From positions 1,550,001 to 1,614,000 of the forward strand of contig NZ_FNUB01000005.1 in NCBI RefSeq assembly GCF_900105985.1: a stretch of DNA of 64,000 bases, read 5' to 3'. The translations under genes and the position numbers were made by a program. Shown here one piece after another: positions 19,589 through 27,832 of this stretch (positions are counted from its first letter, which is position 1; each line of letters starts with the position of its first letter). The notes beneath the pieces are model-generated. The model did no database searches. It saw only the letters and a list, made by a program, of their open reading frames with translations, and was not told where the DNA came from. Source of the DNA: Tenacibaculum sp. MAR_2010_89. GTDB taxonomy: Bacteria; Bacteroidota; Bacteroidia; Flavobacteriales; Flavobacteriaceae.

Positions 19589-20215
19589 TTAATTAACCAT
19601 GCTAAAAATAGCCCAAGCGTAAATTGCAAAACGTAAAAAACGAAATAAACCAACAATTACTACATTTTTAAAAGGGTATTTAATCATACCAGCAGTTAAA
19701 CAACTAATAGCAAAAGGTAATGGTAATAAGGCTCCGACTAAAATTAAAAAACCTCCCCATTTACTAGTGTTTTTAAGGTTTTTAGCCATTTTTACTTCTA
19801 AATAATTTCTTACAGAATCAATCTTTAAAGAAGCTCTTCCTATAAAGTAGGCGGCTAATCCACCAGAGTATGATAATACTGCTAAAATAGATAGATTTAA
19901 AACAGGACTTGAAGTCTTTTTAGACCAAGCAATAAAAATTTCAGGAGGAATTAACCCTAAAATTGTTTCAGATATAAAAAAAGTAATTAATATAGCGACT
20001 CTAGAAAAAGTTTCAGTCATGGTTTGTAAACCATCATTAATATTATAAACATATTTATTAAATAATATTAAAGCAATAACTACTCCAACTATAGGGAAAA
20101 AAGCTTTTTTTAAACTTTCCCAAATAAACATATAAAAACCAGTACGATTATAATAATTATGTAATCGTTTATAATGTGGTTTATCTATTTTCTTTTTATT
20201 CTTTTTTTGGCTCAT
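19589..20215 (-). CDS. VTT/DedA-like (SNARE-associated) membrane protein
   Basis: The 208-residue protein has a lysine-rich N-terminus and about five hydrophobic segments. The segments ETILGLIPPEIFIAW and GGLAAYFIGRA match the VTT-domain pattern of YqaA/DedA-type proteins, which in studied members act in membrane lipid translocation and envelope integrity. A longer frame would begin with TTG at 20251, but that codon lies inside the -7 box at 20249-20256, so the ATG at 20215 (MSQKKNKKK) is chosen; the leader is then about 28 nt. It is probably transcribed with the DUF1456 gene downstream. Confidence 0.8.
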   Translation of the reverse strand: MSQKKNKKKIDKPHYKRLHNYYNRTGFYMFIWESLKKAFFPIVGVVIALILFNKYVYNINDGLQTMTETFSRVAILITFFISETILGLIPPEIFIAWSKKTSSPVLNLSILAVLSYSGGLAAYFIGRASLKIDSVRNYLEVKMAKNLKNTSKWGGFLILVGALLPLPFAISCLTAGMIKYPFKNVVIVGLFRFLRFAIYAWAIFSMVN

Positions 20216-20248
20216 GACGTAAATAACGAACTCAGTTTTTATAAGTTG

Positions 20249-20256
20249 CAAAAGTA
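20249..20256 (-). promoter_or_regulatory. -7 box TACTTTTG upstream of the VTT gene
   Basis: This is an exact TAnnTTTG match on the minus strand. It decides the start: transcription should begin near 20243, which excludes the TTG start at 20251. Confidence 0.55.
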
Positions 20257-20293
20257 CAAGGTAATTAGAGATAAATCAAAGAAATATTGTTAA

Positions 20294-21850
20294 TTATAAA
20301 CGTGCTATTGCAGCTTCAGCACATCGCTCTCCATCCATAGCTGCAGAAATAATTCCACCAGCATATCCACCGCCTTCACCACAAGGAAATAAGCCTTCAA
20401 TTTCTGGATGCTCTAAGTTTTCTTTTCGAGGTATATTAACAGGAGATGAGGTACGTGATTCAACTCCAATAATATTTGCTTCTGCTGTATAGTATCCATG
20501 CATTTTTTTACCAAAAGCGGCAAATCCTTTACGTAACTTTCCTCCAATTAATTTAGGAAGTAGAGAATGCATTGGAGATGAGTTTATTCCTGGTTGATAT
20601 GAAGTTTCGTTTAAAGAGGAAGATAATCTACCTTCTACAAAATCGGTTAATCGTTGTGCTGGCGCAACTTGGCTTCTGCCACCAGCATTAAAAGCTAATT
20701 TTTCTAAATCTTTTTGATACTGAAGCCCTTTTAAAACTCCATACTTTTCGTATTTAGGTAAGTCTTTGTCAATATTTATTTCAACTACAATACCTGAGTT
20801 AGCAAATTTGTTATTTCTGCGTGAAGGAGACATTCCATTCACAACAACCTCGCCATTAGCAGTAGCTGCAGGAACAATAAATCCACCTGGGCACATACAA
20901 AATGAGTATACTCCACGGCTTCCTACTTGATGTACTAAACTATAAGCAGCAGCTGGCAATAATTCATCTCTTTGTCCAGTACAACTATATTGAATTTGAT
21001 CAATTATTTCTTGTGGGTGTTCCACCCGAACTCCCATTGCAAAAGATTTTGCCTTTAATAAAATATCTTTTTTATGAAGCAATTCATAAATGTCTCTAGC
21101 AGAGTGACCTGTAGCTAAAATTACAGAATTAACGGCCATCTCAGTACCATTTTGTAATTGTATAGCTTTTAATTTATTGTTTTTTATAATAAAATCAGTA
21201 ACTCTTGTTTCAAAATGAATTTCACCACCATATTTTAAAATGTTTTCACGAATATTTTGAATTATTTTAGGTAATTTATTAGTCCCAATATGAGGATGTG
21301 CATCAATTAAAATTTCTTCAGTAGCCCCGTGATAAACTAGGTTTTCAAAAATTCTACGAACATCACCACGTTTTAAACTACGCGTATATAGTTTTCCATC
21401 GGAATAAGTACCAGCCCCACCTTCACCAAAGCAATAATTGGAATCTTCATTTACTTCATGAAATTGATTAATAGCACGTAAATCTCTACGACGGTCTTGC
21501 ACATTTTTACCACGTTCTAAAACTATTGGTTTATAGCCTAATTCAATACAGCGGAGAGCAGCATACATTCCAGCTGGTCCAAATCCTACTATATGCACTT
21601 CTTTTGCATTAGAAACATCTTTGTATTCAAAAATATAATCTGGAGTATCAGGAATAGACTCATTTATATATACAGCTACTTTATAATTGAAAATAGTTTC
21701 TTTTTTACGTGCATCAATAGATTTACGCAGAACTTTTACAGCTGTAATATCTGTAATTGGGATTCTTAATTTTCTAGAAGCTTTCTTTTTTAGAATATCT
21801 TCTTTTCTTTCTTCTATTAAATTAACACGTAACTGTAGTTCTTTTACCAT
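20294..21850 (-). CDS. FAD-dependent dehydrogenase, COG2509 family
   Basis: The 518-residue protein has an N-terminal ~90-residue domain (VKELQLRVNL ... DITAVKVLRKSIDARKK). A Rossmann FAD-binding motif GFGPAGMYAALRCIELG follows at about 93-110, with VLERG for the ribose contact, the family motif YCFGEGGAGTYSDGKLYTR, ATGHSARD, and a C-terminal GEGGGYAGGIISAAMDG. This set defines the uncharacterised COG2509 NAD(P)/FAD-dependent oxidoreductases; the substrate is unknown. The gene is divergent from the AtoE-like transporter gene with 65 bp between starts. A -7 box ends four bases before the ATG, so the mRNA is probably leaderless. Confidence 0.9.
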   Translation of the reverse strand: MVKELQLRVNLIEERKEDILKKKASRKLRIPITDITAVKVLRKSIDARKKETIFNYKVAVYINESIPDTPDYIFEYKDVSNAKEVHIVGFGPAGMYAALRCIELGYKPIVLERGKNVQDRRRDLRAINQFHEVNEDSNYCFGEGGAGTYSDGKLYTRSLKRGDVRRIFENLVYHGATEEILIDAHPHIGTNKLPKIIQNIRENILKYGGEIHFETRVTDFIIKNNKLKAIQLQNGTEMAVNSVILATGHSARDIYELLHKKDILLKAKSFAMGVRVEHPQEIIDQIQYSCTGQRDELLPAAAYSLVHQVGSRGVYSFCMCPGGFIVPAATANGEVVVNGMSPSRRNNKFANSGIVVEINIDKDLPKYEKYGVLKGLQYQKDLEKLAFNAGGRSQVAPAQRLTDFVEGRLSSSLNETSYQPGINSSPMHSLLPKLIGGKLRKGFAAFGKKMHGYYTAEANIIGVESRTSSPVNIPRKENLEHPEIEGLFPCGEGGGYAGGIISAAMDGERCAEAAIARL

Positions 21851-21854
21851 GCTG

Positions 21855-21862
21855 CAAAGCTA
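21855..21862 (-). promoter_or_regulatory. -7 box TAGCTTTG immediately before a start codon
   Basis: This TAnnTTTG match on the minus strand leaves four bases (CAGC) before the ATG at 21850. With the usual spacing the transcript would begin at or within a base or two of the A of ATG. Confidence 0.55.
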
Positions 21863-21915
21863 GTTAATTTTTGATTTACACTATTTGTTTATTTTAGCAA
21901 AACAAACGTAGTTTT

Positions 21916-23295
21916 ATGAAAGTTACTCAGGTTATTGAAAATGTGTTTAAAAAGTATTTGCCATCTCCATTTACGATAGCAATTTTATTAACGTTAATAA
22001 CTATCTTTTTAGCATTAATACTTACCAAACCAATTAGCACATCTACTTTTGAATATTCACTAAACATAGTGCGTTTTTGGGAAAAAGGTATTTGGACTAA
22101 CGGTTTATTGGTTTTTGCATATCAAATGATGTTAATTTTAGTGTTAGGTCATGTGTTGGTTTTAAGCACACCAATAAGCAATTTAATTTTAAAAGTAACA
22201 AAATATTGTACTAATACTGCTACGAGTGCTGCTATAGTAAGTTGTTCTACAATGTTTATCGCTTTTTTTAATTGGGGATTAGGGTTAATTTTTGGTGCTT
22301 TATTAGCTAGAAAAGTTGCAGAGCATGCACAAAAAAATAATTTCAAATTAAATTATCCAATTATTGGAGCAGCAGGTTATGTTGGATTGATGGTTTGGCA
22401 CGGAGGTATTTCTGGATCTGCGCCCATAAAAATAAACGAGAATGGGCATATAAAAAGTATAATGAAGTCTATTTCTTCAGATGAAATATTAGTACAAATA
22501 CCAAATCTTATTGATTATTCACAAACAGTATTTAGTTGGTGGAACTTAGTCATCTTTTTTATGGTGGTAATTGCTGTAACTACAACTTTTTATTTTTTAG
22601 GAAAAAGAGCAACGCCTACTAAAATAAATTTACCAGAATACGGAATGGGTAAAGAAGATAAGGGAACTACCCAAGCCGAAAAATTAGATAGTTCATCGTT
22701 ATTAGCTTATGCCTTTGGTATACTAATTTTGATAACTTTTTTTTATCGTTATTTTGAAGATATTAAGAGTTTGAAAATCACACCTAACCTAATCAATTTT
22801 TTTATGTTAGGTTTAGGGATAGTATTACATGGAAGTTTTAAAAAATTCACAAGTGCAGTAACTGAATCAATAAGTGATGTGTCTGGTATTCTGATTCAGT
22901 TTCCTCTTTATTTTGGTATTATGGGAATAATGAAAAGTACAGGGATGGTTACTTTAATTTCTGACTTTTTTGTGTCAATTTCCACAACTACTACGTTACC
23001 AATTTTTACTTTTTTTAGCGCAGGTATAGTAAATGTTTTTGTTCCAAGTGGAGGCGGGCAATGGGTTGTACAAGGGCCTATTGTAGTTGAAAGTGCTTTG
23101 AAGTTAGGTGTTCCATTACCTAAAGCTATTATGGCGTTAGCCTATGGAGATCAAATAACCAATATGTTACAGCCTTTTTGGGCATTACCTCTATTAGGAA
23201 TTACAAAGTTAAAAGCAAAAGAAATTTTACCTTATACATTAATTGCTATGGTAGTAGGAAGTTTAGTGTATTTAATAGGTTTAGTTGTATTTTAG
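21916..23295 (+). CDS. AtoE-family short-chain fatty acid transporter
   Basis: The 459-residue polytopic inner-membrane protein has about 11-12 hydrophobic segments. It matches the AtoE/TIGR00366 family in length and in landmarks: the opening FKKYLPSPFTIAILLT, FNWGLGLIFGALLAR, the loop HGGISGSAPI, and VPSGGGQWVVQGPI near the end. AtoE is assigned to uptake of short-chain fatty acids such as acetoacetate or butyrate. There is no adjacent CoA-transferase here, so the exact substrate is open. Its start is 65 bp from the divergent COG2509 gene. Confidence 0.85.
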   Translation: MKVTQVIENVFKKYLPSPFTIAILLTLITIFLALILTKPISTSTFEYSLNIVRFWEKGIWTNGLLVFAYQMMLILVLGHVLVLSTPISNLILKVTKYCTNTATSAAIVSCSTMFIAFFNWGLGLIFGALLARKVAEHAQKNNFKLNYPIIGAAGYVGLMVWHGGISGSAPIKINENGHIKSIMKSISSDEILVQIPNLIDYSQTVFSWWNLVIFFMVVIAVTTTFYFLGKRATPTKINLPEYGMGKEDKGTTQAEKLDSSSLLAYAFGILILITFFYRYFEDIKSLKITPNLINFFMLGLGIVLHGSFKKFTSAVTESISDVSGILIQFPLYFGIMGIMKSTGMVTLISDFFVSISTTTTLPIFTFFSAGIVNVFVPSGGGQWVVQGPIVVESALKLGVPLPKAIMALAYGDQITNMLQPFWALPLLGITKLKAKEILPYTLIAMVVGSLVYLIGLVVF

Positions 23296-23320
23296 CGGTG
23301 AAATTTAAGATGTTTAAATA

Positions 23321-23962
23321 ATGATTTGGATTGGTGAAGAAATAAATTTTCCTCCGTATGAAGTAGCAAATGAAGATGGTGTATTAGCTTTTGGGGGTGA
23401 TTTATCTGTTGAACGATTAATATACGCTTATAAAAAAGGAATCTTTCCTTGGTTTAATGAAGGTGAACCTATTGTTTGGTATGCTCCTCAAGAAAGAATG
23501 GTACTATTTCCAGAAGACGTAAAAGTATCTAAATCAATGAAGCAGATTCTTCGTAAAAAAGATTTTACTATTACAGAAAACAAAGTATTTGCAGAGGTTG
23601 TATTTAATTGTAAATATATTGATAGGCATGATCAATATGGAAGTTGGATTACTGATGATATGGAGCAAGCTTACATTGAATTACATAAGAAAGGGTATGC
23701 AAAGTCTATTGAAGTATGGCATTTTGATACTTCTCAAAATAAAAACAAGCTAGTTGGTGGTTTGTATGGAGTAGATTTAGGGAATGGTGTTTTCTGTGGA
23801 GAAAGTATGTTTAGTAAAGTAAGTAATATGAGTAAAGTAGCTTTTATTCATCTAGCAAAAAACTTAGGATACAAGTTAATAGACTGCCAAGTATACAATG
23901 AGCATTTGGCTAGTTTGGGTGCCTATGAAATAGATAGAAGTGATTTTTTGAAGTATTTATAA
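23321..23962 (+). CDS. aat: Leucyl/phenylalanyl-tRNA-protein transferase
   Basis: The 213-residue protein has all the family landmarks: FPPYEVANEDGVLAFGGDLS, GIFPWFNEGEPIVWYAPQ, a central YGSWITDDMEQAYIELHKKG, GVFCGESMFSK, and DCQVYNEHLASLGAYEI. It transfers Leu or Phe from aminoacyl-tRNA to N-terminal Arg or Lys of proteins, marking them for ClpS/ClpAP-type N-degron degradation in the cytoplasm. It starts 25 bp after the transporter stop, so it may share a transcript, and ends 1 bp before the end of the convergent gene at 23964. Confidence 0.95.
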   Translation: MIWIGEEINFPPYEVANEDGVLAFGGDLSVERLIYAYKKGIFPWFNEGEPIVWYAPQERMVLFPEDVKVSKSMKQILRKKDFTITENKVFAEVVFNCKYIDRHDQYGSWITDDMEQAYIELHKKGYAKSIEVWHFDTSQNKNKLVGGLYGVDLGNGVFCGESMFSKVSNMSKVAFIHLAKNLGYKLIDCQVYNEHLASLGAYEIDRSDFLKYL

Positions 23963-23963
23963 A

Positions 23964-24452
23964 TTATACTTCTATTTCCTTTAGTATATCTAAATTATGG
24001 ATAACATAAATTCTGCCACTAAAGTCATATTTTAAGCCAAAAGGAATTGAATTGTCAGCATTCAATTCTTCAACAATTAAGATTTTTATTTTTTTTCCAT
24101 TTTCAAAAGATATCTCAATTAAAGAAGGTATAAGCTTGGCTTTATCTATATGAGATATTTTAAAATTTATAATAGACGAATTTAAAACATCAATCCATCT
24201 ATTATTTGCTTCCCATGATTTAATTATATCTAAACTTAAATGTGAGTTTTTTTGATATAAACCTTTCCCAAATTCAAAAAAATCATCATCCTTCCATGCT
24301 AAATGCCACCAAAAATCATTTTGCATTTGGATATTAATTGCAAAGTCAAAAGTATCAAACCCGTCAAAATAAAATTCACCTTTATGATTGTTAACTTCAC
24401 TGTAAATAATTTTCTGAATCTTTTGACCAACAATTTTTTTCGATATATCCAT
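23964..24452 (-). CDS. Conserved-looking protein of unknown function, 162 residues
   Basis: No family is recognised. The protein is soluble, with no signal peptide and no cysteines, and is rich in Trp and Asp (QNDFWWHLAWKDDDFFEFGKG). Alternating hydrophobic residues suggest a beta-rich alpha/beta fold. It is convergent with aat, with the two stops 1 bp apart, and lies downstream of the RhlE-like gene on the same strand with 53 bp between. Codon use resembles the neighbours. The size and composition are like those of small immunity-type or chaperone-like proteins, but I have no motif to support that. Confidence 0.55.
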   Translation of the reverse strand: MDISKKIVGQKIQKIIYSEVNNHKGEFYFDGFDTFDFAINIQMQNDFWWHLAWKDDDFFEFGKGLYQKNSHLSLDIIKSWEANNRWIDVLNSSIINFKISHIDKAKLIPSLIEISFENGKKIKILIVEELNADNSIPFGLKYDFSGRIYVIHNLDILKEIEV

Positions 24453-24505
24453 GAAAATTTAGTTAAAATACAGAATTAAATAGAAAGTGTTAATGATTAT
24501 AATAA

Positions 24506-25810
24506 TTACTCTTTTTTATTAGGATTGTTTCTATTCCTGTTTCTATTACGATTCCTGTTTCTATTTCTTGAAGAATTAGTACGATTCCCACTTTCATTAC
24601 CACGAGGCTTAGTGCTGTTTTTTGATCGTTGTTTTGAAGGTTTCTTAACAGGCATTTCTTCAACATGATCATCTTCTTCCATAAAAGGATGCTCACCAAG
24701 TCTTGGAACTTTTTGTTTTATTAGTTTTTCTATATCTTTTAAGTATGGTCGTTCTTCTGTCATACAAAAAGATAATGAAACACCACTGGCATTTGCTCTA
24801 CCTGTTCTACCAATTCGATGTACATAAGTTTCAGGTACATTAGGTAGATCGTAATTGATTACTAAAGATAAATCATCAACATCAATACCACGAGCAGCAA
24901 TATCTGTAGCTATTAAAACCTTTAAAGAACCATCCTTAAAAGCTTTTAAAGCTTTTTGACGCGCCATTTGTGATTTGTTTCCATGAATAGCAGCCGATTT
25001 AATACCTGCTTGTCCAAGTTTAGTTACTACTTTATTAGCACCATGTTTAGTTCTAGAAAATACTAAAACTGATTCATTAGGTTTTTCATTTAATAAATGA
25101 ATTAATAACTTAGGTTTATTCTTTTTACTAACAAAATAGACACCTTGTTCAACTTTTTCGGCAGTAGCTTGTTGAGGTTTAATAGTAACACGTTCAAACT
25201 TGCCTAGCATTTTTTTAGACAATTCAGCAATAGTTTGTGGCATGGTAGCTGAAAAGAAAAGAGATTGTCGTTTAGGGGGTAACTTAGCTATGATTTTTTT
25301 AATATCATGTATAAAGCCCATATCAAGCATTTGGTCAGCTTCATCTAAAACAACATGTTTAAGATCACGAAATGTAATATGTCCAAGATCCATTAAATCT
25401 AACAAACGTCCTGGGGTAGCAACTAAAATGTCAACGCCATTACGTAAGGTTTTTATTTGTTGAGCAGGTTTTACTCCTCCAAAAATAACAGTATTTCTAA
25501 GATTAGTAAATTCACTATAAGCAGTAAAGCTTTCCCCTATTTGAATTGCTAATTCTCTAGTAGGAGCAACAACTAAAGCTTTTATTTTTCTTTTCCCTTG
25601 AGGTTTGGATACCTCTTTAGATAGAGTGTTTATTATTGGTATTCCAAAAGCAGCTGTTTTTCCAGTTCCAGTTTGAGCTACACCAAGTAAATCAGTACCT
25701 TTTAATAAAATAGGTATTGCTTGTTCTTGAATAGGTGTTGGATTTGTATAGCCTTGTTTTTCAAGTGCTTTTAATAATGGAGCTTCTAGCCCTAATTGTT
25801 TAAATGTCAT
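24506..25810 (-). CDS. DEAD-box ATP-dependent RNA helicase, RhlE-like
   Basis: The 434-residue protein has all helicase motifs in order: Q motif (TPIQEQAIP, preceded by FKQLGL), I AQTGTGKT (about 43-50), Ia PTRELA, TPGRLLDL, II DEAD, III SAT, then IV-VI including TDIAARGIDVDDL and HRIGRTGR. After the core (about 375) comes a basic low-complexity tail rich in Lys, Ser, Asn and Arg that ends in about ten Asn-Arg dipeptides. It unwinds RNA duplexes in ribosome assembly or mRNA turnover; the Arg/Asn tail probably adds RNA affinity. A -7 box lies at 25828-25835. In Bacteroidota several RhlE paralogues are usual, so I do not assign a specific name. Confidence 0.9.
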   Translation of the reverse strand: MTFKQLGLEAPLLKALEKQGYTNPTPIQEQAIPILLKGTDLLGVAQTGTGKTAAFGIPIINTLSKEVSKPQGKRKIKALVVAPTRELAIQIGESFTAYSEFTNLRNTVIFGGVKPAQQIKTLRNGVDILVATPGRLLDLMDLGHITFRDLKHVVLDEADQMLDMGFIHDIKKIIAKLPPKRQSLFFSATMPQTIAELSKKMLGKFERVTIKPQQATAEKVEQGVYFVSKKNKPKLLIHLLNEKPNESVLVFSRTKHGANKVVTKLGQAGIKSAAIHGNKSQMARQKALKAFKDGSLKVLIATDIAARGIDVDDLSLVINYDLPNVPETYVHRIGRTGRANASGVSLSFCMTEERPYLKDIEKLIKQKVPRLGEHPFMEEDDHVEEMPVKKPSKQRSKNSTKPRGNESGNRTNSSRNRNRNRNRNRNRNNPNKKE

Positions 25811-25827
25811 ATAGCGTTCTAATACTG

Positions 25828-25835
25828 CAAAAGTA
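25828..25835 (-). promoter_or_regulatory. -7 box TACTTTTG upstream of the RhlE-like helicase
   Basis: This exact TAnnTTTG match on the minus strand leaves 17 bp to the ATG at 25810, giving a short leader of about 12 nt. Confidence 0.5.
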
Positions 25836-25944
25836 CACTTATATTTTATAAGAAAGCTATTAAGTACTAAATAGTAAGAGAAGAGTTCTTTTTGGTAAAA
25901 ATTTCAAGAAGATTTAGGATTAAAGCATAATTGAAAAGGGATGG

Positions 25945-25985
25945 AAATAAAAAACTCGTAATTTGTTAGATTACGAGTTTGTTTA
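25945..25985 (-). terminator. Terminator hairpin downstream of the S15 peptidase gene
   Basis: The stem AAACTCGTAAT / ATTACGAGTTT (25952-25980) is followed on the minus strand by TTTATTT. It lies 27 bp after the stop of the gene at 26007. Confidence 0.8.
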
Positions 25986-26006
25986 TAAAAATATGAGATA
26001 CTAAGT

Positions 26007-27821
26007 TTAGTAGCTCTTCTTAATTTGTTTTGTTCCACCAATAATTGGTAATGTTAGTTTAGTATCTTTTAAATCTACAGTTAGTTCTGTACCAGGTTTA
26101 GGTAATAATGTAAATTGACTATCACTAGAAAAAATCATCAGTCCTATTTGTTGTCCTTTTTTTATGATTTGATCATCTGGTTGTAAATCAAAAGTCATTT
26201 CATAAAACTTCCCTGGTTTTAATGGATTACTTTTTCTTAATGACTTATGGTTTTGTATATCTGCCCAACCACGCGTAATAATATTATCTGTTATTTTAGC
26301 ATTGTTTGTATCGTTCCAAGGTAAAGATACCAACCATATAGATAAATTTGCAGCAGGTTTACTACTTGCAATTTTTACCTTAATACTAGGAACCCCAGAA
26401 ATATGAATGTCTTCTTTTAAAATAGGAGTAACATATAATAATCTATTTTTTGATTCAGATGCTTTGGCTAATTGTTTACCTGAAAAATTATAATCATCAG
26501 TTAAAGTTTCTCTTATTTTTTTTGAGTTCTTTTTTAATTTTAATTTTCCTGTTTTTGAACCGTCTTTACCTAAGTGAAAAACAACTTCTTTAGCTTCAGG
26601 ATTAGGATATTCATTATAAGCTGTAGGTTCAGTTCTTTTATCATTTTCTCTAACAATCCAAGCTCTTTTATCATTTTCAACATCGTTTTTTATTCCATGT
26701 AAATAACGTGTAAACCATCTGTTCATCATTTTAATTGGAGGTGGACCTCCATGACCATTTTGATGATAGAAAATTTGAGCAGGAATCCCCATCTCTTTTG
26801 CTCTTTTATAAATTCTATAACTATGCTCAGGCATTACATTCCAGTCGTTAAAACCATGCGACATTAATAAAGCAGCCTTCATAGGTTTCATATCATTTAA
26901 ATAATCACGACCAGCCCAAAAATCATTATAATCTCCAGTTACTCTATCCATGTTATTTAGCATTTCAGTATCTCTAACTGTTTTATTGTTATAAGGTCTT
27001 TTAGCTTCATCACCACTATGAATAAAGTCATATAAAACATCAATGTCTTCTCCTAAATAACCTCCAGGAGAACGAACTAAACCGTTAGATCTGTAATAGT
27101 GATAATAAGAAGTGTTTGGAGCAATTGGTATAATGGCTTCTAAGCCCTTAACACCAGTTGTAGCTGCTGCTAATGGTATTGTTCCATTATAAGAAGTTCC
27201 TGTCATACCAACTTTTCCTGTTGACCAAAACGCTGTTACTGTTTCATTACCATAAGGAGTAGTGTATCCTTTTATTCTTCCACATAACCAATCTATAACG
27301 GCTTTCGGAGCTAAAGATTCGTTATCTCCACCAACAGTAGGAGCACCTTGTGATAAACCTGTTCCAGGTGAAGATGAATGTACTACAATGTATCCTCTTG
27401 GAACCCATTTTCTAATATGTGAATTAGAAATAATTGGTCTTTTTCCTCTTCTAACTACTTCTGGATGTACAGGCCTTTCTGTTTTTTCACCAAGCTCGTG
27501 TTTTACATTCCAAAAAGCACCATCTACTTCTGGAGCAACTCCAGCGAAATACGGACTAGAAACATAGATTACAGGTAGTTTTAATCCTTGCTTTTCTGTT
27601 TGATGTGGCCTTGTTACAGCTACATGCATTCTGTCTAGTTTTCCATCACCATCAGTATCAAACTCTGTTTCTACCCATAAGTCATGACGCAACCATTTAT
27701 CCGGAGAACTAAAAGCTTTAACAATTTGAGCTTCTCCGTTTTTAAATACAGGTTTTGCTTTCTCTTGAGCGTTACTGTTTATAGTTAACGCTATAGTTAA
27801 TAATAAAATTAGTTTTTTCAT
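26007..27821 (-). CDS. Exported X-Pro dipeptidyl-peptidase (S15, PepX-like)
   Basis: The 604-residue protein has a signal peptide of about 18 residues (ends NSNAQ). The alpha/beta-hydrolase core carries the nucleophile elbow GTSYNG (about 212-217), preceded by the family segment RGYIVVHSSSPGTGLSQG. The catalytic-His region is HQNGHGGPP, and the C-terminal ~200 residues form the jelly-roll domain typical of PepX/CocE. The family removes X-Pro dipeptides from peptide N-termini; the location is expected to be periplasmic. The gene follows the related CocE-type gene by 11 bp on the same strand, so the two are probably one operon for peptide or ester hydrolysis. Confidence 0.85.
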   Translation of the reverse strand: MKKLILLLTIALTINSNAQEKAKPVFKNGEAQIVKAFSSPDKWLRHDLWVETEFDTDGDGKLDRMHVAVTRPHQTEKQGLKLPVIYVSSPYFAGVAPEVDGAFWNVKHELGEKTERPVHPEVVRRGKRPIISNSHIRKWVPRGYIVVHSSSPGTGLSQGAPTVGGDNESLAPKAVIDWLCGRIKGYTTPYGNETVTAFWSTGKVGMTGTSYNGTIPLAAATTGVKGLEAIIPIAPNTSYYHYYRSNGLVRSPGGYLGEDIDVLYDFIHSGDEAKRPYNNKTVRDTEMLNNMDRVTGDYNDFWAGRDYLNDMKPMKAALLMSHGFNDWNVMPEHSYRIYKRAKEMGIPAQIFYHQNGHGGPPPIKMMNRWFTRYLHGIKNDVENDKRAWIVRENDKRTEPTAYNEYPNPEAKEVVFHLGKDGSKTGKLKLKKNSKKIRETLTDDYNFSGKQLAKASESKNRLLYVTPILKEDIHISGVPSIKVKIASSKPAANLSIWLVSLPWNDTNNAKITDNIITRGWADIQNHKSLRKSNPLKPGKFYEMTFDLQPDDQIIKKGQQIGLMIFSSDSQFTLLPKPGTELTVDLKDTKLTLPIIGGTKQIKKSY

Positions 27822-27832
27822 TTTTAGTGCTA

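Noticed and set aside
19570..19656. Longer DUF1456 protein with a hydrophobic N-terminus
   Set aside because: The extension only overlaps the upstream gene's C-terminus in another frame, and family similarity begins at MGGLSNNDV.
20213..20251. TTG start at 20251 for the VTT protein
   Set aside because: It lies within the -7 box and would precede the transcription start; the ATG at 20215 fits.
24490..24699. Small minus-strand frame inside the helicase tail
   Set aside because: It is an alternate-frame reading of the low-complexity Asn/Arg repeat.
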